The notes under the pieces are model-generated. The model searched no databases and was not told the DNA's origin. It was given only the letters and a program-made list of their open reading frames with translations. 64,000 bases of DNA from Nectonema munidae (taxonomy: Eukaryota > Nematomorpha > Nectonematoida > Nectonematidae), in the NCBI GenBank assembly GCA_030549495.1, contig JAUIRK010001034.1, positions 1,364,001-1,428,000 on the forward strand, read 5' to 3'. Of the stretch, positions 55,031 through 64,000 are shown piece after piece; the first letter of the stretch is position 1; each line of letters begins with the position of its first letter. Both the position numbers and the translations under genes were made by a program.

Positions 55031-56640
55031 CTAAAAACGGAAAAATTTAATTATTGAATATTCAGATTCATCATCCTATATTGTTTCTACTTTATTTTAA
55101 TATTTTGTAAAAGATATCCAGAGAATCTCAGACGCCCGTTTTTGCAAGTTAACGCTTGTGGTAATGAAGTTCTTAGAACTTACAGAAGTAGTTCTAGTTA
55201 TCCATAATAATTGAACTCAACGGCTTATTCAGAAAATTATTTTAGTGGGGAGGAGGTTTAGGGCTTTTAAAAACAAATATGAAAGATCGATGCTACTTCA
55301 TTTCAAGAAGGTCCAATGCACACGATACGCCACTTTTTGAAGTCAAACGAAATCACTACTACCTTCTTAATACATCTTTGGACTTGAAAACGGGATGTCA
55401 CAACTTTATTTTGTCAACTGGGAAAAAATCGGCATTCAATATTTGCTGAATATGTGAATGTTCGTTGAAATAGAACGAATCTTCACTACACTATGAAATT
55501 ATTCTGCGAATCTTTTCAATTTCATTGTCTTCTATTTAAAAAACATGCGATAACAACAAAGAGAAGCGTGCGATCCTAAAACAGATCGTATAGCATATAT
55601 TATCAGGGCTCGGAAAAGCGACTCTTCGAGCCTAGCTTCGTTCTTATAATACTTTGCAGCTGTTAGTTGATGTGCATACATGAAGTTGATATCTTGATAT
55701 TTTTTGGATATCCTTAAAAAATATTTTTGATGCGTTATCGTTTCATCGGAATGATTATAATGCTATGTTGTGAGTATATTTTATATTACTATTGAAAAAA
55801 TGACCCTTAGTATTTAGTTTCTCTCCGCAAGGCATCTAGAATTTGAATGGAAAAATGTCATCATAGTAATCAGTCTAAAATTAAATACGGTTAGGGATGA
55901 TTTACTAAAACTGAATCAGGCTCATATTGGCATACGTCTACAGAACCCTGGTATATGTACATGTCAACATCTGCTTTTAACAAGAAAGCGCCTTCAAGTG
56001 TTCACCTTTTTATGACGCTGCAAAAAACACTCACCGCTCTACACCTCAAAACAAAGACGCAATACTTGGATTTTGGTGAAGAAATTTCGACAAACAAAAA
56101 TTGGCGTGTGATAGATTTAACTGCCGAAATTAGGCCCTTGAAGCAATTTCAGTTTGCTTCTTCTTCCCTAGGGGGCGTATGGACCCCATTTGCCGACTTT
56201 TCGATGGAATGAATGAGGATGCTTTGAAGCAGAAAAACGGAATGCGATGTCTGGACGCCCTATTTTTAAACAATTTTGTTCTTTTTCCTCTAGCGAATAA
56301 AGAGGAGGCCTTTTAAAAATTATAACGATCACTGAATGCAACAAATCTTATATCGGATCTGTACTACGATCTGTGTATCGTCAAATTTTGGTAGTGAATG
56401 TTGTTGCTAATTCGGTAGAATACAAAACCTATTTCCTATTTCACTTACGATTCCTTGTATCTCTTCTCTCTCATGAATTGAAGAGAGTATAAGTTGTATC
56501 TCCTATTGCTTCGTTGTTGTCTGATCCTACTATACCTCTTGTATTGTACTTTTTAAAGTGTACCAGGCCTTTCTAAATCTGCTTTCTAGCAAACAAATCA
56601 AATGATCTTATTTTAAGTTTGTTTGAAGACCAAATTCTTT
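55031..56640. other. Unassigned, moderately GC-rich in parts
   Basis: 55300-56340 is less AT-rich than average. An 85-codon frame at 55955-56212 (+) follows a possible acceptor (CGTCTACAG at 55940) and contains QYLDFGEEISTNKNWRVIDL. I do not recognise it. Neighbouring frames break often, so decayed transposon sequence is as likely as a host exon. Confidence 0.35.
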
Positions 56641-56704
56641 GATGAGGAAGGAAGGAGATTTAAAAATGCAGAAAAGTTTTAAAAAAAAAAAGAGTAGACG
56701 GTAC

Positions 56705-56876
56705 TTGAACTGCCGCTTTTTTCAGGCACAACCCACAACTTGGCCAGCTTCCTCATTCTGGCGAACAATTTGGCTCCCTTGCTGCTGGATGTTTTCAAGT
56801 CTTTTGCTATCTGATGGCTCACGCCTGGAGATAGAGAGTCGTGTTTGTTCATGCCTGAATCTCTCGTTCTCCACTC
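56705..56876 (-). CDS. Host exon candidate, synaptopodin-like motif
   Basis: On the - strand the acceptor TTGCATTCAAAAACAG is followed by a 172-nt GC-rich segment with a possible donor (TTCAA/GTACCG). One frame reads EWRTRDSGMNKHDSLSPGVS, then KDLKTSSSKGAKLFARMRKL, then AKLWVVPEKS. G-A-x-L-F-A-R followed by basic residues and WVV resembles the GAELFA-K-R motif of synaptopodin-family muscle proteins. A second frame (VENERFRHEQTRLSISRR) is also open for most of the length, so frame choice is uncertain. No adjacent exon was identified. Confidence 0.33.
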
Positions 56877-56999
56877 CTGTTTTTGAATGCAAAATTGCCG
56901 TTTAGATGAAAAATCAGGGTAAGCTTTTAAAGGGGGTAGCTGTTTTATTTTATTGATGCTCAAGTGTGGAAGTGTATGGCCAACATAAGTCATGCCTAA

Positions 57000-58427
57000 A
57001 TGCAAAGTTTCACTTTATTTGGATGCTTTCAACTTGTCGTTGAATCAAAACATTTTCTGATTATTATAAAAAACTTAGTAATACCCTTATAATAAAAGTT
57101 GAGTTCATTTTTGTATTTATTCACGTTTAATAAACTATATAACCTCAATATATTTCACCTTATGTGTTCTCCTTTTTGTTTTTATAACATATATGGTATG
57201 TCTTTTCTTTCTCAAATTGTTCAAAAAACTTCATCTAACGATTTTCTTCTTGAAGGTATTTTCTGTATATTACAAGGAAATTACATAAAATAATAATGCT
57301 GTTCCTTAAGGGGTTAAGTACTTTGTAACCAAAATGTTAAACTCTTGCGTTTATCAATGCAACATAAAAGACCGTGGTTTATCAACGAATATAATTTATG
57401 CTTAGAACAGCGAATGTATATCACTAAATCCCAAATTCGTTATATCAAATGATTCCAATACTGAAGGTTAAATCTTGTGAAAAAAACTAAAATTATAATC
57501 ATACAGGGGGTAATTAAAGCAAATGATTATTGCTTTGAAAATCATTTTATTATTGCTTTAAAAAGATGAGGATGAAATACTAAAAGTACCTGATGTTTAG
57601 CCATAAAATATTGGAATAGTTGCCGTTTATATGATTTAGTAGCACTAGCTATATTTAACAGAGAACCGTTCAAAACTGGACGCTTAAAAATGGTAAACCT
57701 CCGAAAAGAAAAACGTTGGAAATAGACAGGCACTTTACCGCCCAGATATAAGCCTCAAATCAAAAAACAACTCAGCTTCGTTAGGATTGTATCGTTCTCT
57801 CAGTTGTTTGTAACATAAATTCTTGTAAAATACTATATATAATAGAGCTATTCTTTTGTAACAAGGGCCGATTGGTGTTTAGTGGGATGGAAAGTCCAGT
57901 TAGACTTGGACTCAGCATTGCGGGCGGGCCACGATATCCGAAAGGATGGGTGCGAACGTCACAAAACAACTTAATTAATTAATTAATTAACTAACTCATC
58001 TTTGGCTAACTGCGTGAAGGCTGTACACAATTTTTCATTTCAAATATAGAGTTTTAGTTATCCTAGCACTTGTCTCTGATAAACGTGCGTACTGCTGAAG
58101 GAATACTGAATGCCCTAACTAAGTCTTATTGACTGGAAGCAAATTTTTTTTTAACTCAAGAAGAAACAGAATCGTCAGGAGTCTTTTTAAAATCAGCATC
58201 TTAATCGGAAGTGTAGCAATTTTTTTATCATCTCTTAATCAAAATAAATCATCATCGTAATTATTATGAAGATAGAAGGCAAAAATATCAAGTTAGCTGT
58301 TTTTAAAGAAATAGTCAGAAAATAAAGCATATTTTACCTTTTTTCATTTTATCATAAATTTTTAATTTTTTTCTGACTTTTTGACGAGTAATTTTAAAAA
58401 AGTTTGTAAGATATCATATACCTGAGT
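57000..58427. other. No supported gene; GC-rich patch before (TTAA)n
   Basis: A GC-rich patch (57885-57955, GCATTGCGGGCGGGCCACGA) is followed directly by (TTAA)n at 57971-57990. This layout resembles a retroelement tail on the + strand, but no coding motif supports it. The rest is AT-rich without features. Confidence 0.35.
57971..57990 (+). repeat. (TTAA)n microsatellite
   Basis: Five TTAA units. Confidence 0.9.
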
Positions 58428-58435
58428 GTCTACAC

Positions 58436-58701
58436 CAGTGTTTCCCTAACTTTTTTGAGCCGCGTCCACACTCTTTACATAGGAAAATTTAACGACACAC
58501 CACCAAGCAGAAACAGAAAGTTTTGCAATTAAAAAATAAATGGTTATTAATGGGTTTTTAAACAATTAAAAACAGTAAGTTTAAGTCGTGCTAATTGAGG
58601 GATAACTGTATATTTTTATTATTTCTAAAAAATCTCGCGACACACTTGGAAAGTTTTTGCGACGCACTACTGTGTCGCGACACATAGTTTGGGAAACACT
58701 G
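58436..58701. mobile_element. hAT MITE, 266 bp
   Basis: The ends are CAGTGTTTCCCTAACTTTTT and, on the other strand, CAGTGTTTCCCAAACTATGT. Flanks are a perfect 8-bp duplication, GTCTACAC (58428-58435 and 58702-58709). CAGTGTTTCCCAAAC is a familiar hAT terminus. No coding remains. Clean duplication and ends suggest moderate age. Confidence 0.95.
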
Positions 58702-58709
58702 GTCTACAC

Positions 58710-59370
58710 AAATGGTTTTAAAAATTATGAAGTGAGCAGCCTTTGAGTCGAGCAAAATTTCAGAATCACGATATAAAACTTACTAAAAAGTCCCTTTCAT
58801 GCACGCCAAGAAATAAGGTGAAGAATAATTCTTATGTAAGTCCATTTCAAAAGGGTCGTATGTACCCCATTAAGTCTATTGTGAGTACATTATTTTTTAA
58901 CCTAAAATATCGATATATTTTTCCTTTATCGACTAAATTTGTTCAATTTCTTGGAAAACATTTTTTAATTTTATAAAAATGAGTAACTTTTTGTCTTAAT
59001 TGATGAAAATCATACATTCAAGTCTAAAAAATTTATTTTTTCAAATTTTTTCTAGTTTTCTTAAGTTGATTAAATGAAAAAATATTTTTTGATTTTTTCA
59101 CCAATAAAAACTTCAGAAAAGGTATCAAAAAAGATGTAACAGATATAAAATGATTTGATGGACGTTTATTCAGTGTAGAGAAAAATTGACTCCTACTTTC
59201 CGTGATTATAACGCGCTTTTAACTTTAATGGTTTTCAATCGCGTTACGAGAATTTCAAAAGCTTAAACAACATCTTTTCATCTTGAAAATAAAAAATGGA
59301 GTTTCAATAAAAACCGAACTTAGAATTTAGTTTTGCTTTCATTCATTTAAACTTTGGCTGCAACTTCCTA
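58710..59370. other. No supported gene
   Basis: AT-rich. A 77-codon frame at 58743-58976 has no recognisable motif. Confidence 0.4.
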
Positions 59371-59501
59371 TATATATATATACATATTCAATTTTTTGAA
59401 TTGTTTTAAATTGGATCTTTCTGTAAGATAAATTTTTTCTTTTTGGATCATCTTACAGAAAGATCAAATTTAAAACAATTCAAAAAAATGTATATATATA
59501 T
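59371..59501. repeat. Foldback repeat with ~53-bp arms
   Basis: The left arm (59371-59429) ends TTGGATCTTTCTGTAAGAT. The right arm (59449-59501) begins ATCTTACAGAAAGATCAAAT. The arms match except for a 6-bp insertion in the left arm and about one substitution; a 19-bp loop separates them. The outer ends are (TA)n. It looks like a small foldback element or palindrome. Confidence 0.85.
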
Positions 59502-59898
59502 AAAAGAAGTCTCAGAAATCTATTTGTATTTCATTCAATTTGAAGTCAGTTACTTTATAAAATTTCTGATCCCTCCAACTATCTATCTATCTTATATTTA
59601 TGAAGGAATTTTATCTTCTTCTAAATTTTATTCAATCCATATGATAGTTTAAGAGACAGCACTTTCCTTTTTTTTTGTTTCTGCTTTCACATTTTTCTCA
59701 TTTATAGTTTGCTTTTTTATGTCTTTGCAATGTTGTACGAATTTTTCACGTTTCAAAGAAATCATGTATGCATGCTTCTTTTCTTATTCAGCGAAGAACA
59801 CATAACATTTCATTTTCGTTTTTCTTATATAAAAATTTTTTATGATCTTACTTTTCACTTTTTTGATGCTGATTATAATATGAATGATGGGTGCGGAA

Positions 59899-60349
59899 CA
59901 GTGGCGTAACCATGAGAATTGCCACCCGGGCGGGTCATAAATTTGACGCCCCTTTTTATTTAAAAAAATTGGTTAAAAACAGACAAAACTTTATTTATTT
60001 ATAAATTAGTTTTATATAAATCCTTGTAATAGAAAATAAAGCTTTAATATGAAAATTAAAAAAACTGAAAAATTAATTTTATTACATACAAATATTCATT
60101 TTCAACTTTTTATAAATGAACTTTTCTAACTTTTTTGTTAGCAAACTCTTCAATAACTTCGTCAAAAACTGTCTCAGATTTGTTATGCATGCATGTTTTT
60201 TTGTGTTTGTCAAATGAAAATCTCTTACAACACAAACTGTTATAAAGATTTTAACATCATATTGATTGCAATATATGAGTGATTTCAAAATATGCCGCCC
60301 CTAAAAATGTGCCGACCGGGGCGAACCGCCCCACCTAGTTACGCCACTG
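59899..60349. mobile_element. hAT derivative, 451 bp, CAGTGGCGTAAC ends
   Basis: The ends are CAGTGGCGTAACCATGAGAA and, on the other strand, CAGTGGCGTAACTAGGTGGG, with GC-rich subterminal regions. Flanks are GTGCGGAA (59891-59898) and GTGCGGGA (60350-60357), an 8-bp duplication with one change. A Lys-rich frame at 60082-60288 (-) may be a trace of transposase but shows no diagnostic motif. Confidence 0.9.
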
Positions 60350-60579
60350 GTGCGGGATTAGGTGCCCTAGTAGAGTAGATAATAGATATATAAGTGGTAT
60401 GCAATTCTTATGCTATCATCATACTCTCTCTATACATATATTTCATATGACGTAGATTGAATACCACCTATATATCTATTAGCACTTTTTGATTTCATGT
60501 TATAGCATTTTTTTAAACTGAAAGTGAATCGTTTGAAATTGAAGATGAATAAAGAAAAAAGAAACGGATCTACTTTCAT

Positions 60580-60824
60580 TCTTCTGGGATCGTATAAGTA
60601 TCTGTATGGGGATTTGGCGTAGTAATAGAAGGGAAAGTCCTCATCCAGCTCCTCTTCATATTCGCGAGGGTTATTGAAGTCAAATACGTTTTGTTCAGCG
60701 TCTGTGTTACCTGGTAAATTCTGGAGGGAGCGTCTCTGAAATCGTGCCGCAAGTTTTGAATTCGCGTTTCTCATGTCGAAACCTGTGAGATTTCCAGGAA
60801 GAGACTTTTTGGATAGAGACCTGC
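60580..60824 (-). CDS. Host exon candidate B, acidic/Tyr-rich
   Basis: On the - strand an acceptor (TCTTTTGACAG) precedes an open, GC-richer stretch: GRSLSKKSLPGNLTGFDMRN, AARFQRRSLQNLPGN, then EYEEELDEDFPFYYYAKSPY and LYDPRR. It has KK and RR pairs and a Tyr-rich end, which could suit a secreted prohormone-like precursor; I recognise no family. The frame stays open past a weak donor near 60575, to a stop at 60430. It is separated from candidate A by a piggyBac MITE that would lie in the intron. Confidence 0.35.
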
Positions 60825-60864
60825 CTGTCAAAAGAAAAGTAAATCGTCATTCTATTCACATTAA

Positions 60865-60995
60865 CCCATTTACGGCCAATGTTCCTCTTTTGGAACATAA
60901 GTAATTTCATCTTCGTCTGCTTTTTTCAATGACTTTGAATATAAGTCGTCTGCGTTTTTTTTAGATATCGTCTGTTTTGCTTGGCCTTAAATGGG
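60865..60995 (-). mobile_element. piggyBac-type MITE, 131 bp (copy 2)
   Basis: The ends are CCCATTTACGGCCAATGTTCC and, on the other strand, CCCATTTAAGGCCAAGC, flanked by TTAA at 60861-60864 and 60996-60999. It is closely similar to the copy at 29064-29193 in inverted orientation and almost equal in length. Confidence 0.93.
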
Positions 60996-61059
60996 TTAAG
61001 ATAAAGTACTATTTCTCTTTCAAAAAGATTTAGCCTTTTTTTTCCAAAATTTTTTTTAT

Positions 61060-61181
61060 AAAACGAGAACATGCATGCGAAACTGGAACTGCGGAGACGT
61101 TTAGCAAGACCTCCGCTAAACGAATGTTGAACGTTGTGTGATCGATAGACTCGTTTGGGATTTCCTTCATTAAAAAGTTCT
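61060..61181 (-). CDS. Host exon candidate A, dibasic sites
   Basis: On the - strand after a possible acceptor (CCTCATGCAG) the frame reads ELFNEGNPKRVYRSHNVQHS, then FSGGLAKRLRSSSFACMF. KR and KRLR sites and higher GC than the surroundings suggest coding. No clear donor was found, so the 3' edge is arbitrary. With candidate B it might form part of one gene, but I cannot show the join. Confidence 0.28.
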
Positions 61182-61209
61182 CTGCATGAGGTGATATTCA
61201 CGATTCTTC

Positions 61210-64000
61210 TTTGATATATATTTCAAAAGAATGTCAAAATTAATGGGAAGTTATTTACAAAAAAATTTTAATCAAGTTATGATTTTACTTCTCTTACATT
61301 TTTCAGTGTAAATTTTCCTTTGTATTTTTAATTGGAATCTTTTTTATAATAATAACGTTTACTCTGTTTTCAATTAGATAAAAATCAAGAGACAAAAACG
61401 TCATGTTTTTAAAAAAGAATGAAAAACTCGAGACAACCCTCATTCAACTACATAACTGCAACCGTATATAACTAATTTTTTTGTGTATTTACTTTGATAC
61501 TTCTTTAAAATAGGGTTTATAATTAGTATTTCAGAAAAGGAATGGAATTAATCTATTTTAAATCATCTCTGTTATAGTGGTGTTGAAGGGAAGTCGTAGT
61601 GCCCAACGTTACCTCATCAAAAAGTAGATTTCCAATGATCCCTAAAATTTATATAAATCTGAGTGTTATAAAAGTTCGCATAAGTTTTCATACTAAAGAG
61701 ATGCACTCTTGTCCAATTTTTATTTGTTGGGGTCATGAGAAAGAAATTAACATTTGAAAAAATGGAATCAGAGTATATTTTCCAACCTAACCATGCTAAG
61801 AATGAGAGATTTTTCAGCCATATATTTAGGGTTAGATAATTTCATTTTTAAAATATACGCTTTAACATTTGGCTCAGACACATTTGTTAAAACAAATAAG
61901 AGCTTTATTCAAATGGACACAATTTTTTATTTATCACAAGTAACGTATTTCTTTCTTTTAAGTTGCAGGAGAAAAATGACAATTTTATCAAAAGATATAA
62001 TTTCAAATGGCATTATGTTCTTGAGGATAAGAGAATTGCTAAAAAAATACTATCCATAACCTGGTGATATAATACTACATACAAGTTTATAATTCCACTG
62101 ATCCTACGGAAAGAGATTCATAGAAATATAATTGTAGTAAGCCGTATCAAAATAACAATAATTTTCCAACGATGTCTCTGCATGTATTATATCAAATTGA
62201 AACATAGAACAAATTTTCTTAAAAAAAGATATCCAAAGTTGTCTCCCTTTCATATATTTCATTTCACATGCACGGATAATGGCCGTAATAAAAGAATTGC
62301 TTCACGTCTTCATACTTTTATGGTTTTGCCAAATAGTGATTAAAATTATGAGGTTAAATTAAGTTTTCCCTTCCAACTTCTTGAGGTTTTGGGAGATATC
62401 AAAGCCGTTGATAGATGGAGTTTTCCAAAATCCATTCAAAAATTAGTCACTCTCAAACCGTCATTTATATTTTTTTAACAAACTTCATAAAAAATAGCAA
62501 TTAAAATTTATTAAACCGACTATATAAATATTAGATTTTCACACTTTATTTTAGCAGTGTAGATGTGTGTTTTCAAAAATTTATTTTTAAATATAAAAAT
62601 TCTTGTATTTTTTCATGGCAAATGTTTTATATAATTGCGTGAAATTTTAGATTAATTTTATTTAATATTTTTTATTAAAAATATATTTTTTAAACTTTTA
62701 CATTTTTTATATTTAAATATAATAAGTATGGCAAACGCTATATTTTGTATGCTACATATAATTTCTATACATTTCGTTTTTGTTATCTCCCGTAGTCTTG
62801 CTAGACCACTCATGTCTTGTAGTTAAAACTATATATTTAAGTATATAGTAGGTAGGGCAAACACTATATATTTGGCTGTTTCTTTTATTATCCCATTGAT
62901 CTTGCCAGATAACAGATATTATCTGAAATCTCAATAGGTTGAACACGTGACGCAAGCCCTGATAATTTTTTCTCACTTATTGATTACATTTATACGGGAT
63001 ACTATTACATATTTACGATTTCTTCAGGTTTTTATTAAATCTCTTTTTCTTTCAATTGGCCTTTATTTTCATGTGATTCTTTTGATAATCCGATAAAGCT
63101 TCATAATAAACTCAAGCTTACTTCTTAAACTCAAATACTCACTTTATCAACTTCAAAAAATCTCATTTCTATTATGAAAATTCCTTACAACCAAGTGCCA
63201 ATAATGTCTTTCTAAAACTAATTTAAAATTTTCATTTTTAAGAAGATGAAGAAATCCTCTTCTTGTGATTTTAAAGAGAAACTTTTTATTGCTTAGAAAT
63301 GAAGTTAAATACTTGGCTAAAAAACTTTAAAAAAAAACGTCATTCTAATTTCTTTTCAAATTCAAATGGTTCTAAACAAAACGTGGAAAAAATGATAAAT
63401 TGCTACAAAAATCTTCCGTGCCAAAAATAAGCTTGCTGAATAATGAAGAAATGACATATATCATTCTGTAAAACTTAATGATAAATTCACTGATTATACG
63501 AGTATGTGAAAACTCCAGTATTGATTTTTCCAACTATTTATTAAATACAAATTTTGCCTTCAACTTTGATAAAAAAATTTTAAATCAGATGTTGCTTACT
63601 TTTAAACTTTAAAATTGGAAAAATATGGTGATGTCTGTGAAATTAATATTTATCATACCAAATTAATTATTGATTCTGTATTTACTGTTTGCATTTATTT
63701 CCTGTATCGAGGATTTTATTTTTCCAGAGATAAGCAAAGTATACGTCATCTTTCAAAAGGTGATACATATGTGAATATCAATTAGACTTGCTAATATTCG
63801 AAAAACTATTTTGATTTTAATAAGTATTTTAAATATTATATCACCATATTATGATTAATTTTATTCAAATTTTAATGTAAACTTGCAAATACAAATTTGG
63901 TCTCAGAAAATATCACAACACACAAGCTTTACTTTCTCTTCTTATAAATGATATTGTCGACAATTTGCATTCTACTAACAGTGTACTCACTATATCTATG
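61210..64000. other. No supported gene
   Basis: AT-rich to the window end. A 101-codon frame at 61754-62059 (+) is hydrophobic and unrecognised. 62727-62795 and 62850-62915 share GGCAAACxCTATAT...GTTAT...TCTTGC, a diverged tandem duplication of about 120 bp. Nothing else stands out. Confidence 0.4.

Noticed and set aside
1-64000. LTR retrotransposons, retroviral copies, Polintons, CRISPR arrays, rRNA genes
   Set aside because: I found no long terminal repeats, protease/integrase or capsid motifs, spaced CRISPR repeats or rRNA-like sequence. All reverse-transcriptase sequences seen belong to non-LTR elements.

Overview
The window is AT-rich eukaryotic nuclear DNA with spliced genes whose exons are richer in GC than their surroundings. 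Several transposon superfamilies are nested in one another. The host protein, the hAT, piggyBac and LINE families and the base composition fit an invertebrate, most likely an arthropod. A caligid copepod (sea louse) is a guess I cannot prove from sequence. I see no LTR retrotransposon, retrovirus, Polinton, CRISPR array, rRNA operon or convincing intact tRNA gene.

Host genes. The one gene I can assemble fully is ISCA1, the mitochondrial A-type iron-sulfur carrier. It lies on the + strand at 38535-52441 as four small exons (38535-38606, 41061-41114, 49760-49877, 52287-52441). All junctions are GT-AG and the protein is 132 residues. Its introns hold an almost intact antisense LINE, a piggyBac relic and a tandem array with a period of about 147 bp. 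Weaker single-exon candidates are a lipocalin-like exon (6220-6387, -), an acidic unknown exon (33107-33432, +), a K/E-rich exon (54960-55030, -), a possible muscle-protein exon (56705-56876, -) and a dibasic-site-bearing pair (60580-60824 and 61060-61181, -).

Layout. 1-9 kb holds minisatellites, LINE tails, a small MITE and a CR1/L2-like LINE remnant. 9.4-16.8 kb is a Jockey-superfamily LINE on the - strand whose ORF1 is split by a complete hAT transposon (13033-15558) with an intact 612-residue transposase, matching terminal repeats and a perfect 8-bp target duplication. 20.3-23.6 kb is a small tandem duplication; one copy carries a 2.8-kb hAT with BED-finger and dimerisation-domain remains. 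23.9-25.2 kb has a GC-rich LINE tail and a short hAT derivative. 26.7-29.3 kb has a SAM-domain fragment, a dispersed 28-bp-unit repeat, and a decayed relative of the 13-kb hAT that itself carries a piggyBac MITE in its coding sequence. 31.2-35.7 kb has further hAT, inverted-repeat and LINE debris. 38.5-52.6 kb is ISCA1. 52.8-64 kb has LINE debris, two hAT elements with clean 8-bp duplications, a second piggyBac MITE and weak exon candidates.

How the parts relate. The elements give a relative order of events. The LINE at 9.5-16.8 kb inserted first; the hAT then entered its ORF1. Removing the hAT plus one target copy restores a continuous 356-residue ORF1. The relative at 27.6 kb is older and was hit by the piggyBac MITE. 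Both large LINEs overlap the ORF1 stop with the ORF2 start, which suggests coupled translation. The piggyBac relic in ISCA1 intron 2 belongs to the superfamily able to mobilise the TTAA-flanked MITEs, though a direct family link is not shown.
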